From positions 372,001 to 436,000 of the forward strand of contig NZ_NCEQ01000007.1 in NCBI RefSeq assembly GCF_002280785.1: a stretch of DNA of 64,000 bases, written 5' to 3'. Origin of the DNA: Brevundimonas subvibrioides. Its GTDB lineage: Bacteria; Pseudomonadota; Alphaproteobacteria; Caulobacterales; Caulobacteraceae. Positions 9,076-17,615 of the stretch are shown in pieces (position 1 is the stretch's first letter; each line of letters opens with the position of its first letter). The notes beneath the pieces are model-generated. The model did no database searches. It was not told the origin of the DNA and saw only the letters and a program-made list of their open reading frames with translations. The translations under genes were made by a program, and so were the position numbers.

Positions 9076-10533
9076 TCAGTCGTCGGCCCGTGCGCCGCCG
9101 CTGATCGCCTTCAACGCCGCCAGGGCCCGGTCGCGGGCCTCGGCGTGATCGACGACCGGTCTCGGATAGTCATGGCCGAGACGGATGCGGGCCTCGCGCA
9201 GGACCTCGGGCGGCGCGGTCCAGGGCGCATGCACCCATTTGTTCGGGACGCGGGCCAGTTCGGGGACCCAGCGCCGGACATACCGCCCTTCGGCATCGAA
9301 CTTCTGTCCCTGGGTGACCGGATTGAAGATGCGGAAATAGGGCGAGGCGTCGGCCCCCGACCCGGCGACCCACTGCCAATTCTGCGAATTCGACCCAAGG
9401 TCGGCATCGACCAGCGTGTCCCAGAACCAGGCCTCGCCCCGGCGCCAGTCGATGAGCAGATCCTTGATCAGGAAGGAGGCCACAATCATCCGCACCCGAT
9501 TGTGCATCCAGCCGGTCGCCCACAGCTGGCGCATGCCGGCATCGACGATCGGGTACCCCGTCAGGCCGCGCGTCCAGGCCGTGAAGCCCGTGTCGTCCTC
9601 CAGCCAGGGGAAGGCGTCGTACTCCGGCCGGAACGCCCGCTCCGGCAGGGTCGGGAAATGATGCAGCAGATGGGCGGAGAACTCGCGCCAGCCGATCTCG
9701 GCGAGGAACTTGTCCGCCTCGGCCATGGGCGCCTTGCCCGCTCGCTTCGCCTCCTCGACTGCGGTCCACGCCCGCCACGGGCTGAGCTCACCCCAATGCA
9801 GGTGCGGCGACAGGCGACTGCCGCCGATCTCCGCCGGCCGGTCGCGGCCGACGCTGTAGGTCTTCAGCGCCGACGATGTGAACCGCCGCAGCGCCTCGAC
9901 TCCGCCGGCCTCACCGGGCGTCCAGTCGAACCCCTTCGACCAGTCCGGATCGGAGGGGTGCAGCCCCCAGTCGTCAACCGTGTCGCTGTCCAGCGTCGCG
10001 ACCGCCCCGAAGGACGTCGGCCCCGTCGTGTGCGGCGGCGGCTCCGCCTGCCCGCGCAAGCTCTTCAGAAACGGCGTGAACACCTTGTACGGCCCGCCCG
10101 TCCCGTTCAGCACCGCCCCCGGCCGACACAACAACGAGCCGTTGAAGCCCCGGCATTCGACGCCCTCGGCCTTGAGGTCGTGGGCGATATCGGAATCGCG
10201 GCGCGAGGCGTCGGGCTCGAACAGGCGGTTCATGAAGACCGTTTGCGCGCCCGTCTCCGTGATCAACCGACGCAGTTCGGCGTCCGAATCGCCCCGGCGC
10301 AGGATCAGGGTCGCTCCGCGTTCCGCCAGGCTCGCCGACAGGGCGCGCAGGGACTTGTCCAGCCACCACCGGCTCGCCGCCCCCTCGCGCCGAACCGCCG
10401 AACCCTCGTCGTGGATATAGACAGGGACAATGGGACGGCCGGTCGCGTGGGCACGCTCAAGCGCGGGATTGTCGGCCAGCCGCAGGTCGCGGCGGAACCA
10501 CAGGATGACGGGGGGCTCGCCTTCAGTGGTCAC
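9076..10533 (-). CDS. phrA: Deoxyribodipyrimidine photolyase (class I CPD type)
   Basis: A 485-residue FAD photolyase that uses light to split cyclobutane pyrimidine dimers. It begins [19 protein letters not shown] (antenna-binding Rossmann domain). The FAD domain shows [34 protein letters not shown] and [19 protein letters not shown]. The Asp before LGSN and the conserved Trp residues fit a working class I photolyase. GTG 10533 (VTTEGEPPV) is chosen because it puts the LWFRRDLR motif at the usual place and has GGAG and AAGG upstream; an upstream in-frame start at 10635 would overlap kdsA. It is tail-to-tail with the FeS photolyase. Confidence 0.92.
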   Translation of the reverse strand: MTTEGEPPVILWFRRDLRLADNPALERAHATGRPIVPVYIHDEGSAVRREGAASRWWLDKSLRALSASLAERGATLILRRGDSDAELRRLITETGAQTVFMNRLFEPDASRRDSDIAHDLKAEGVECRGFNGSLLCRPGAVLNGTGGPYKVFTPFLKSLRGQAEPPPHTTGPTSFGAVATLDSDTVDDWGLHPSDPDWSKGFDWTPGEAGGVEALRRFTSSALKTYSVGRDRPAEIGGSRLSPHLHWGELSPWRAWTAVEEAKRAGKAPMAEADKFLAEIGWREFSAHLLHHFPTLPERAFRPEYDAFPWLEDDTGFTAWTRGLTGYPIVDAGMRQLWATGWMHNRVRMIVASFLIKDLLIDWRRGEAWFWDTLVDADLGSNSQNWQWVAGSGADASPYFRIFNPVTQGQKFDAEGRYVRRWVPELARVPNKWVHAPWTAPPEVLREARIRLGHDYPRPVVDHAEARDRALAALKAISGGARADD

Positions 10534-10650
10534 GCCTTGGATCTCCGTGGTAGGTTGAAAAACAAGGCGCGCGGGGCCACCTCGTTGCCCCATAGGCGTG
10601 GCATCGCCAACGCTCCATCCGTCAGAATGTCCCAAAGAGAAGGCCCGCCC

Positions 10651-11517
10651 GTGAGCGCTCCCAATTCCGTCATCACCCTGTCAGGCCACGGCATCACCAC
10701 GCCGGTCGTCATCGGCGGCGGGGCGCGCATCGCCTTCATCGCCGGCCCGTGCCAACTGGAAAGCCGCCAGCACGCCCTGGAGATGGCTCATGCCCTGAAG
10801 GAAATCGGCCAGCGCCTGAAGGTCGGCATCATCTACAAGACCAGCTTCGACAAGGCGAACCGCACCTCCGCCAGCGCCGCGCGCGGCCTGGGCCTGAAGG
10901 ATTCGCTTCCGATCTTCGCCGAGATCCGCCAGGTCACCGGCCTGCCGGTCCTGACCGACGTCCATTCCGAGGACCAGGCCCGCGAGGCCGCCCAGGCCGT
11001 GGACGTGCTGCAGATTCCCGCCTTCCTCAGCCGCCAGACCGACCTGCTGCTGGCCGCCGCCGCGACGGGCAAGGCGATCAATATCAAGAAGGGCCAGTTC
11101 CTGGCCCCCTGGGACATGAAGAACGTCATCGCCAAGGTCGTCGGCGCGGGCAATCCGAACGTCATGGCCTGCGAGCGCGGCGCCAGCTTCGGCTACAACA
11201 CCCTGGTCTCCGACATGCGCGCCCTGCCGATCCTGCGCGAGATCGGCTGCCCCGTCGTGTTCGATGCGACCCACAGCGTCCAGCAGCCGGGCGGGCAGGG
11301 GACGTCTTCGGGCGGCCAGCGCGAGTTCGTCCCGGTCCTGGCGCGCGCCGCCGTGGCCGTCGGCGTCGACGCCGTCTTCATGGAAACGCACCAGGACCCC
11401 GACCACGCCCCCTCGGACGGGCCGAACATGGTGCCCCTGTCCGAGTTCGAGGGTCTGGCCGCAGAACTGCTGGCCTATGACGACCTGTCGAAGGCGCGGA
11501 TGGCGAAGGCGGCCTGA
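10651..11517 (+). CDS. kdsA: 3-deoxy-8-phosphooctulonate synthase (Kdo-8-P synthase)
   Basis: A 288-residue KdsA, which condenses phosphoenolpyruvate with arabinose-5-phosphate to give Kdo-8-phosphate for LPS. Seen: [67 protein letters not shown] and [18 protein letters not shown], which form the PEP/A5P site and family signature. GTG 10651 has AGAAGG seven bases upstream and gives the usual length; ATG 10627 would add eight residues with a weaker signal. hldE follows after 18 bases, so this starts an inner-core LPS operon. Carrying Cys in AGPCQ fits the metal-dependent class, but that is inference. Confidence 0.94.
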   Translation: MSAPNSVITLSGHGITTPVVIGGGARIAFIAGPCQLESRQHALEMAHALKEIGQRLKVGIIYKTSFDKANRTSASAARGLGLKDSLPIFAEIRQVTGLPVLTDVHSEDQAREAAQAVDVLQIPAFLSRQTDLLLAAAATGKAINIKKGQFLAPWDMKNVIAKVVGAGNPNVMACERGASFGYNTLVSDMRALPILREIGCPVVFDATHSVQQPGGQGTSSGGQREFVPVLARAAVAVGVDAVFMETHQDPDHAPSDGPNMVPLSEFEGLAAELLAYDDLSKARMAKAA

Positions 11518-11535
11518 ATCCGATAGGCCAAGGCG

Positions 11536-13008
11536 ATGGTTGATCGCACCCTGGACCTCGGCGCCCTGCAAAGCCTGCTCGACCGCGCGCGCGATCAGAC
11601 GGTGGCCTGTGTCGGCGACCTGATGCTGGACCGCTATGTCTATGGCGAGGTCAGCCGGATTTCCCCCGAGGCTCCGATCCCGGTGCTGCGCTCTCGCCGC
11701 GTGGTTTCCATGCCGGGCGGCGTCGGCAATGTGGCGCGCAACGTCGCGGCCCTTGGCGGTCTGGCCCGGCTGGGCGGCGTCACGGGCGTCGATGCGGCCG
11801 GCGAGGAACTGGCCCGGCTGGTCGCCGCCGAAGACCGGATCGAGGATTTCATCGATCGGACCGAAGCCGCCGGCACCATCGTCAAGACCCGCTATGTCTC
11901 GGGCGGCCAGCAGCTGATGCGTCTGGATGAGGAGGAGGTCGCGGTCGGCGCCTTCGCCCGCGAGGACGTTTTTTCAAACGCTTCCGCCATCCTCCTGTCC
12001 GACTACGCCAAGGGCGTGGTCACCGAGCGCCTGATCCGCTCGGCTCTCTGGCAGGCGCAGCACACCGGCGCCGTGGTCATCGTCGATCCCAAGGGCCGAG
12101 ACTTCGCCCGCTACGGCGCGGTCGACCTGATCAAGCCCAATGCCTCCGAACTGGCCGGCGCCACCGGCCTGCCGGTCGAGAGCGACGCCGAGATCGAGGC
12201 GGCGCTGGAGGCCTTGCTGGCGGTCACGACCGCCAGGGCGATCGTCGTCACCCGCGCCGGCAAGGGGATGAGCCTGATGCGGCGCGGCGCGCCGGTCCAG
12301 CATTTCCCCGGTCGCGCGCGCGAGGTCTTCGACGTGTCCGGCGCCGGCGATACGGGACTGGCGGCCCTGGGTCTGGCGCTCGGCGCCGGGGCCTCGCTGC
12401 AACAGGCGGTACAGCTGGCCATCCTCGCCTCCGGCGTCGTGGTGGGCAAGAGCGGCACAGCCGTCGTCACTCCGGCCGAACTGATCGAGGCCGAGATGAG
12501 CCAGCACGCCGGCGCGGCCCTGGCCAAGGTCACGGCGCTCGACGATCTCACGGCCGAGGTCGAGGCCTGGCGCCGTCAGGGACTGAAGGTCGGCTTCACC
12601 AACGGCTGTTTCGACATCCTGCACCGCGGCCACGTCGCCTATCTGGCCCAGGCGCGATCCTGGTGCGACCGGCTGGTCGTGGCCCTGAACACCGACGCCT
12701 CGGTGCGCCGCCTGAAGGGCGACGGACGTCCCGTGAACGATCTCGACAGCCGCGCCGTGGTCATCGGCGGCCTGGCCAGCGTCGACCGCGTCACCTCCTT
12801 CGACGATCCGACCCCCCTGTCCCTGATCGAACGCCTGCGCCCCGACGTCCTGATCAAGGGCGCCGACTACACCCGCGAGGGGGTGGTCGGCGGCGACCTG
12901 GTCGAGAGCTGGGGCGGCGAGGTGCGTCTGGCGGCGTTCGCCGACGGCTATTCCACCACCCGGACCATCGAGAAGATGGCTGAGAGCACCCTCGGAGAGG
13001 CCGGCTGA
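11536..13008 (+). CDS. hldE: Bifunctional heptose 7-phosphate kinase / heptose 1-phosphate adenylyltransferase
   Basis: A 490-residue two-domain enzyme of ADP-heptose synthesis. The N-terminal ribokinase-type domain (about 1-330) shows CVGDLMLDRYVYGEVSRISP, MPGGVGNVARN and the catalytic DVSGAGDTGLAAL. The C-terminal nucleotidyltransferase (about 355-490) shows GFTNGCFDILHRGHVAYL, the HxGH site, and LIKGADYTREGVVGGDLVE. It lies between kdsA and hldD; its stop overlaps the hldD start (TGATG), so the two are translationally coupled. Confidence 0.95.
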   Translation: MVDRTLDLGALQSLLDRARDQTVACVGDLMLDRYVYGEVSRISPEAPIPVLRSRRVVSMPGGVGNVARNVAALGGLARLGGVTGVDAAGEELARLVAAEDRIEDFIDRTEAAGTIVKTRYVSGGQQLMRLDEEEVAVGAFAREDVFSNASAILLSDYAKGVVTERLIRSALWQAQHTGAVVIVDPKGRDFARYGAVDLIKPNASELAGATGLPVESDAEIEAALEALLAVTTARAIVVTRAGKGMSLMRRGAPVQHFPGRAREVFDVSGAGDTGLAALGLALGAGASLQQAVQLAILASGVVVGKSGTAVVTPAELIEAEMSQHAGAALAKVTALDDLTAEVEAWRRQGLKVGFTNGCFDILHRGHVAYLAQARSWCDRLVVALNTDASVRRLKGDGRPVNDLDSRAVVIGGLASVDRVTSFDDPTPLSLIERLRPDVLIKGADYTREGVVGGDLVESWGGEVRLAAFADGYSTTRTIEKMAESTLGEAG

Positions 13009-14006
13009 TGCGGCGGATGATCGTGGTCACCGGCGGCGCCGGCTTCATCGGCTCCAACATCGTCTCGCGCCTGTGCGCCGAGGACCGCTGGGACGTGGTC
13101 GTCTGCGACCGGCTGGAGGGGGCCGACCTCGGCAAATGGCGGAACATCGCCAAATCGGCCATCGCCGACTTCTGGCAGCCGGAGGAGCTGTTCGTGCAGC
13201 TCGAACGTCATGCCGAACGGGTCAGCGCCATTGTCCACATGGGCGCCATCTCCTCGACGACGGAGCAGGACGCCGACCTGATCCTGCGGACCAACTTCAG
13301 CCTGTCGCGCGATCTCTGGGACTGGTGCGCCCTGAACGACACGCGGATGATCTACGCCTCCTCGGCGGCCACCTATGGCGACGGCGAGGCCGGGTTTGAG
13401 GATGCGGACGATCTTGAGTCAATCTCGAAGCTTCAGCCGCTAAATGCCTACGGATACTCAAAGAAACTGTTCGATCAATACGCTGTGCGCGAAGCCTCGC
13501 GCGACCACGCGCCGCGTCAGTGGGCCGGGCTGAAGTTCTTCAATGTCTATGGCCCGAACGAGGGTCACAAGGGCGGGATGAAGTCGGTCATCGCCCAGAT
13601 CTGGCCAAAGGTCGCGGCCGGTGAGACCGTCAGCCTGTTCCGCTCGCACCATCCCGACTACGCCGACGGCGGCCAGTTGCGGGACTTCGTCTTCGTCGAC
13701 GACGTGGTCGACATCATCCACTGGCTGCTCTGTACCCCCGACGTCAGTGGCGTCTTCAACGCCGGATCGGGCCAGGCGCGGTCCTTCCTCGACCTCGCCA
13801 AAGCCACCTTCGCGGCCGCCGGCAAGGCGCCCGCCGTCACCTATATCGACATGCCCGAGGTCATCCGCGACCGGTATCAGTATTTCACCGAGGCCCGCAT
13901 GGACCGCGTCCGCGCCCTCGGCTTCGGCGGGCAGTCGACGCCGCTGGAAGAGGGCGTGCGTCGCTACGTCCAGGCCTTTCTGTCGCAACCGGATCCCTAT
14001 CGGTGA
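13008..14006 (+). CDS. hldD: ADP-L-glycero-D-manno-heptose 6-epimerase
   Basis: A 332-residue short-chain dehydrogenase-type epimerase making ADP-L-glycero-D-manno-heptose, the last step before transfer to lipid A-Kdo. Seen: VTGGAGFIGSNIV (NADP-binding), IVHMGAISSTTE, YASSAATYGDGEAGF and the catalytic YGYSKKLFDQYAV (YxxxK), then LKFFNVYGPNEGHKGGMKSV. It overlaps hldE by one base and the DUF3089 gene by four bases (GTGA), so hldE-hldD-DUF3089 look like one tightly coupled unit. Confidence 0.95.
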   Translation: MRRMIVVTGGAGFIGSNIVSRLCAEDRWDVVVCDRLEGADLGKWRNIAKSAIADFWQPEELFVQLERHAERVSAIVHMGAISSTTEQDADLILRTNFSLSRDLWDWCALNDTRMIYASSAATYGDGEAGFEDADDLESISKLQPLNAYGYSKKLFDQYAVREASRDHAPRQWAGLKFFNVYGPNEGHKGGMKSVIAQIWPKVAAGETVSLFRSHHPDYADGGQLRDFVFVDDVVDIIHWLLCTPDVSGVFNAGSGQARSFLDLAKATFAAAGKAPAVTYIDMPEVIRDRYQYFTEARMDRVRALGFGGQSTPLEEGVRRYVQAFLSQPDPYR

Positions 14007-15109
14007 AGCCGCCGCGCCTGACCTTCTGGCAGGGCGTGGGCTGGGCCGGGTTCGCCCTGGTGTTCCTGATCGTGACCGCCGTCACGGTCTGGCGCGGGGA
14101 TATCCTGAAAGCCGGTCTGGACCCCCAGGTGCCGTTCCAGACCTACGACCCGCCGCCCGCACCGGACTACGCCTCGGCGGCCTCCTGGGTCATGAGCGAT
14201 GAGCGGGCCCCCACCTCGGGCCCGGCCGCCATCTTCTTTCTGCACTCGACCACCTTCGACGGCGGAGAGGACTGGAACGGGCCGATCGGCGCCCCCGGGG
14301 CCGACGCCTATTTGGAGCGGGTGGTGATCCCGAACTATGCGGGTCCGTTTGCGCGGGCCGGCGCCATCAGCCTGCCGCGCTATCGCCAGGCCTCGCTCTA
14401 CACCCGGTTGACGCTGAGGGATGACGCTCGCGACGCCCGCGCCTTCGCCTATGGCGATGCCCTGGCGGCCTTTGAAGTCTGGCTGACCGCCCATCCGACC
14501 GGACCTCTGGTGCTGGCCGGAGTGGAGCAGGGGGGCGAGTTGATCGACCGGCTGGTGCGGGAACGCGTAGCCGGTGACGCCGCGCTTCGCCGGCGGATCG
14601 TCGCCGTCTATCTGGTCGATGTGATCGTGGCCGAAGACTCTCTGTCGCCCGCCGTGCCCGCCTGCGTCACGGCCACCAGTATCGGCTGCGTCGTCGGCTG
14701 GTCACAGGTCGGAGACGAGAACGACGGCGCCGCCTGGCGTCGTCTGCGCCGCGCCCTGGTCTGGGACCAGGCCGGACGACTGGTCGATCTCGGCGGTCGT
14801 GCCGCCCTCTGCGTCAATCCGGTCAGCGGAGCCCGCAGCGACGCCGCCGTGCCCGCGCGCCTCCATCACGGCGCGGCGAATGCGACGGGGCTGGAATGGG
14901 GCGTGCGACCGGCCTTCATCGACCGCGCCGTGGCGACCCGGTGTGTCGAAGGCATCCTGCGTCACACCGAGCTGACCACGGAATCCTTCCGCGAGGTCGG
15001 CAACTGGTCGGATCGACGAAAAGCACGGCCCTACAATCTGTTCTACGCCGATATTGAAGCGGACGTTGAGCGACGCCTGAATGTCTGGGAAGCGTCGGAC
15101 GCGGCCTAG
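14003..15109 (+). CDS. DUF3089 family protein, alpha/beta-hydrolase fold with altered nucleophile elbow
   Basis: A 368-residue DUF3089 protein. It starts from GTG inside the end of hldD and has one N-terminal membrane anchor (about residues 10-30), then an extracytoplasmic domain with FFLHSTTFDGGEDWN, YAGPFARAGAISLPRYRQAS and PLVLAGVEQGGELIDRL. DUF3089 proteins usually keep a GxSxG elbow (GHSQG type). Here it reads GVEQG, with Glu at about residue 175 where the serine would be, so ordinary serine-hydrolase chemistry is unlikely. The operon position suggests a link to envelope or LPS, which is inference. Confidence 0.8.
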   Translation: MKPPRLTFWQGVGWAGFALVFLIVTAVTVWRGDILKAGLDPQVPFQTYDPPPAPDYASAASWVMSDERAPTSGPAAIFFLHSTTFDGGEDWNGPIGAPGADAYLERVVIPNYAGPFARAGAISLPRYRQASLYTRLTLRDDARDARAFAYGDALAAFEVWLTAHPTGPLVLAGVEQGGELIDRLVRERVAGDAALRRRIVAVYLVDVIVAEDSLSPAVPACVTATSIGCVVGWSQVGDENDGAAWRRLRRALVWDQAGRLVDLGGRAALCVNPVSGARSDAAVPARLHHGAANATGLEWGVRPAFIDRAVATRCVEGILRHTELTTESFREVGNWSDRRKARPYNLFYADIEADVERRLNVWEASDAA

Positions 15110-17196
15110 TCCAGCCCGCCCCGCTCTGTCTTCCAGTCGAACAGCGCCTCCAGCACCTGGATCGCCTCGCCACGCGGACCGGTCAGGTCTGGATCGCGGC
15201 CCAGCACCAGACGGGCGTCGTCCGCCGCCGCCAGCAGCAGGGACCGGTGCCGGATCGGATCAGCAAATCGATAGGCCGGGAAGCCGCTCTGCCTGAGGCC
15301 CAGCGGATCGCCGCCGCCGCGCAGACGGAAATCCTCTTCCGCGATCTCGAACCCGTCCTCGCTGCGCCTCAAGGTCTCCAGCCGCTCCCGCGCCGTCTCG
15401 CCCAGGCCCCCATCCTGACCGCCGTAAAGCAGGATGCAGGCGCTCGACTTGGCGCCGCGCCCGACCCGCCCGCGCAACTGGTGCAACTGGGCCAGGCCGA
15501 ACCGGTCGGCGTGTTCGATGACCATGATGGTGGCGTTCGGCACGTCGACGCCCACCTCCACCACCGTGGTGGCGACCAGCACCGACAGCCGCCCGTCGGA
15601 GAAGTCGGCCATGACAGCCTCCCGCTCGGCGCCCGGCATCTGGCCATGGGCCAGGCCGACCTCGATATTCAGGATCCGCCGCAGGTCGCGCGCGCGTTCC
15701 TCGGCGGCGGCCAGATCGCTGACCTCGGATTCCGCCACCAGCGGACAGATCCAGTAGGCCTGGGCTCCGCTCTCGACCGCCGCCTTGAGCCGCTGCGCCA
15801 CCTCGCCGATCCGTGCGAGCGGCAGGACGGCGGTGGAGATCGGCGTTCGCCCCGGCGGTTTCTCCATCAACCGGCTGACCTCCAGTTCGCCGTACTGGGT
15901 CAGCTCCAGCGTGCGCGGGATGGGCGTCGCCGACATGGTCAGCAGGTGGACGCCGCCGATGCGCGGATCGCCCTTGGCCTGCAGCCGGCTGCGTTCATTG
16001 ACCCCGAACCGATGCTGTTCATCGATGACCGCGAGGGCCAGCCGGTCAAAGCGGACGGCGTCCTGGAACAGGGCGTGGGTGCCGATGGCCACCCTGGCCT
16101 CGCCTGACGCCAGGGCCGCCAGCCGTTCGCGCCGCTCCGCCGGCGTGTCCCGGCCGGTCAGCAGGATCGTCGGCGCTCCGGCCGCCTCCAGCATCGGCGC
16201 CAGCCGCTGGTAATGCTGGCGGGCGAGGATCTCGGTCGGCGCCATCAGGGCCGCCTGGAAACCTGAACCGGCCGCGTCGGCCAGAGCCAGGGCCGCGACC
16301 GCCGTCTTGCCGGAGCCCACGTCGCCCTGCAGCAACCGGCCCATCTGCTCGCCCGAGGCGAGGTCGCGGCGGATCTCGGCCACGGCCCTGGCCTGGGCAT
16401 GGGTCAGGGTGAAGGGCAGGGCGGTCAGCAAGGCCTGCGACACGGCTCCGGGCGCGATGACGGGCGCGGGGGTGATCTGGCGCGCGCGCCTCCGTCGGGC
16501 CAGCGCCAGCTGATGGGCGAACAGTTCGTCATAGGCCAGACGCTGGCGCGGCGCGGCGTCCGGCGACAGATCGGCCTCGCCCGTCGGCCTGTGCAGGGCC
16601 GCGATCGCCGCGTGCCAGCCCGGCCACCGCTGCTTCGCCAGCCAGGCGGGATCCTGCCACTCGTCCAGCTCCGGCGCGGCATCCAGTGCGCCGAGCGCCA
16701 GCTTCCGCACCACCCGCGACGTCAGCCCGGCCGTGGCCGGATAGACGGGCTCGACGGCCGGAATCTCCTCGCCCCTGTCCAGGGGCACGATCCAGTCGGG
16801 ATGGACGATCTGCACCTCGCCGTTGAACCGCTCGACCTTGCCGGAGACCAGCCGTCGCTCGCCCTGCGGCAGCTGCCGGTCGATGTGCTGCGGACTGCCG
16901 CCGAACCAGATCAGGTGCACGAAGCCGGTCTCGTCGCTGGCCCGGACCTTGAGCGGCACGCCCGGGCGTGCCGGCGCGATCATCCGGTCCACGACGACGT
17001 CGAAGATACCGACCTCGCCCTCCACCGCGTCCGCGGCATGGGTCCTGCGGCGCGTGATGACCCCGACGGGCGCCAGGAACAGAACGTCGCGCACCAGCGG
17101 CCCGGCCAGCTTCTGGATCAGGGGCGCGACCTTGGTCCCCACCCCCTTCAGGCTGGTGACCTCCGCAAACAGGGGAAAGAGAATCTGGGGTCGCAT
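15106..17196 (-). CDS. recG: ATP-dependent DNA helicase RecG
   Basis: A 696-residue RecG, which remodels stalled forks and branched DNA. The N-terminal wedge/OB region comes first. The helicase core follows: LLQGDVGSGKTAVAALAL (Walker A), LMAPTEILARQHYQRL, VIDEQHRFGV (DEQH box), [20 protein letters not shown], and LRGRVGRGAKSSACILLYGG (motif VI), ending in a DPLGLRQSG C-terminal segment. ATG 17196 (MRPQILFPLF) fits the family start; another ATG at 17208 adds four residues. It faces sdhE, about 98 bases apart, and its stop overlaps the end of the DUF3089 gene by four bases. Confidence 0.94.
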   Translation of the reverse strand: MRPQILFPLFAEVTSLKGVGTKVAPLIQKLAGPLVRDVLFLAPVGVITRRRTHAADAVEGEVGIFDVVVDRMIAPARPGVPLKVRASDETGFVHLIWFGGSPQHIDRQLPQGERRLVSGKVERFNGEVQIVHPDWIVPLDRGEEIPAVEPVYPATAGLTSRVVRKLALGALDAAPELDEWQDPAWLAKQRWPGWHAAIAALHRPTGEADLSPDAAPRQRLAYDELFAHQLALARRRRARQITPAPVIAPGAVSQALLTALPFTLTHAQARAVAEIRRDLASGEQMGRLLQGDVGSGKTAVAALALADAAGSGFQAALMAPTEILARQHYQRLAPMLEAAGAPTILLTGRDTPAERRERLAALASGEARVAIGTHALFQDAVRFDRLALAVIDEQHRFGVNERSRLQAKGDPRIGGVHLLTMSATPIPRTLELTQYGELEVSRLMEKPPGRTPISTAVLPLARIGEVAQRLKAAVESGAQAYWICPLVAESEVSDLAAAEERARDLRRILNIEVGLAHGQMPGAEREAVMADFSDGRLSVLVATTVVEVGVDVPNATIMVIEHADRFGLAQLHQLRGRVGRGAKSSACILLYGGQDGGLGETARERLETLRRSEDGFEIAEEDFRLRGGGDPLGLRQSGFPAYRFADPIRHRSLLLAAADDARLVLGRDPDLTGPRGEAIQVLEALFDWKTERGGLD

Positions 17197-17294
17197 CGCT
17201 GATGACATTAGACGGTGCGGCGGCGCTGGCGAAACGGGATGGGGAGGGCTATCTGGGATCCACTGTTGAATGACTGGACCGGGCAAGGATTCTT

Positions 17295-17615
17295 GTGGCC
17301 GATAACGATGCGCGTGCCGACACCGACCTTCGCCAGCAGCGGCTGGGCCGGATCACCTTCAGGGCGTGGCGGCGGGGCTTCCGCGAGGCGGACCTGGTGC
17401 TCGGCCCCTTCATGGAGCGAGAGGGCGCGACCCTGAGCGACGACGAGCTCGACGCGCTGGAGGCCCTGCTGGCCGAGGACAACGATCACGACCTCTACGC
17501 CTGGATCATCGAGACCCGGCCGACGCCGGCCGAACACGACACGCCGCTGATGATGAAGCTGCGCGTCTTCATGCGCGCCCATGTCGCCGCGGCCGTCGCC
17601 GAGGGGGCGGGCTGA
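17295..17615 (+). CDS. sdhE: FAD assembly factor SdhE (DUF339)
   Basis: A 106-residue SdhE, the chaperone for covalent flavinylation of the succinate dehydrogenase flavoprotein. The diagnostic RGxxE motif is in FRAWRRGFREADLVLGPFME, followed by LDALEALLAEDNDHDLYAWI. The start is GTG 17295 (VADNDARAD). Its stop overlaps the mfd start (TGATG), a linkage that I recall as common in alphaproteobacteria. It is divergent from recG. Confidence 0.92.
   Translation: MADNDARADTDLRQQRLGRITFRAWRRGFREADLVLGPFMEREGATLSDDELDALEALLAEDNDHDLYAWIIETRPTPAEHDTPLMMKLRVFMRAHVAAAVAEGAG

Noticed and set aside
10534..10635. N-terminal extension of the class I photolyase to 10635
   Set aside because: It would add 34 residues before the LWFRRDLR motif, with no family match.
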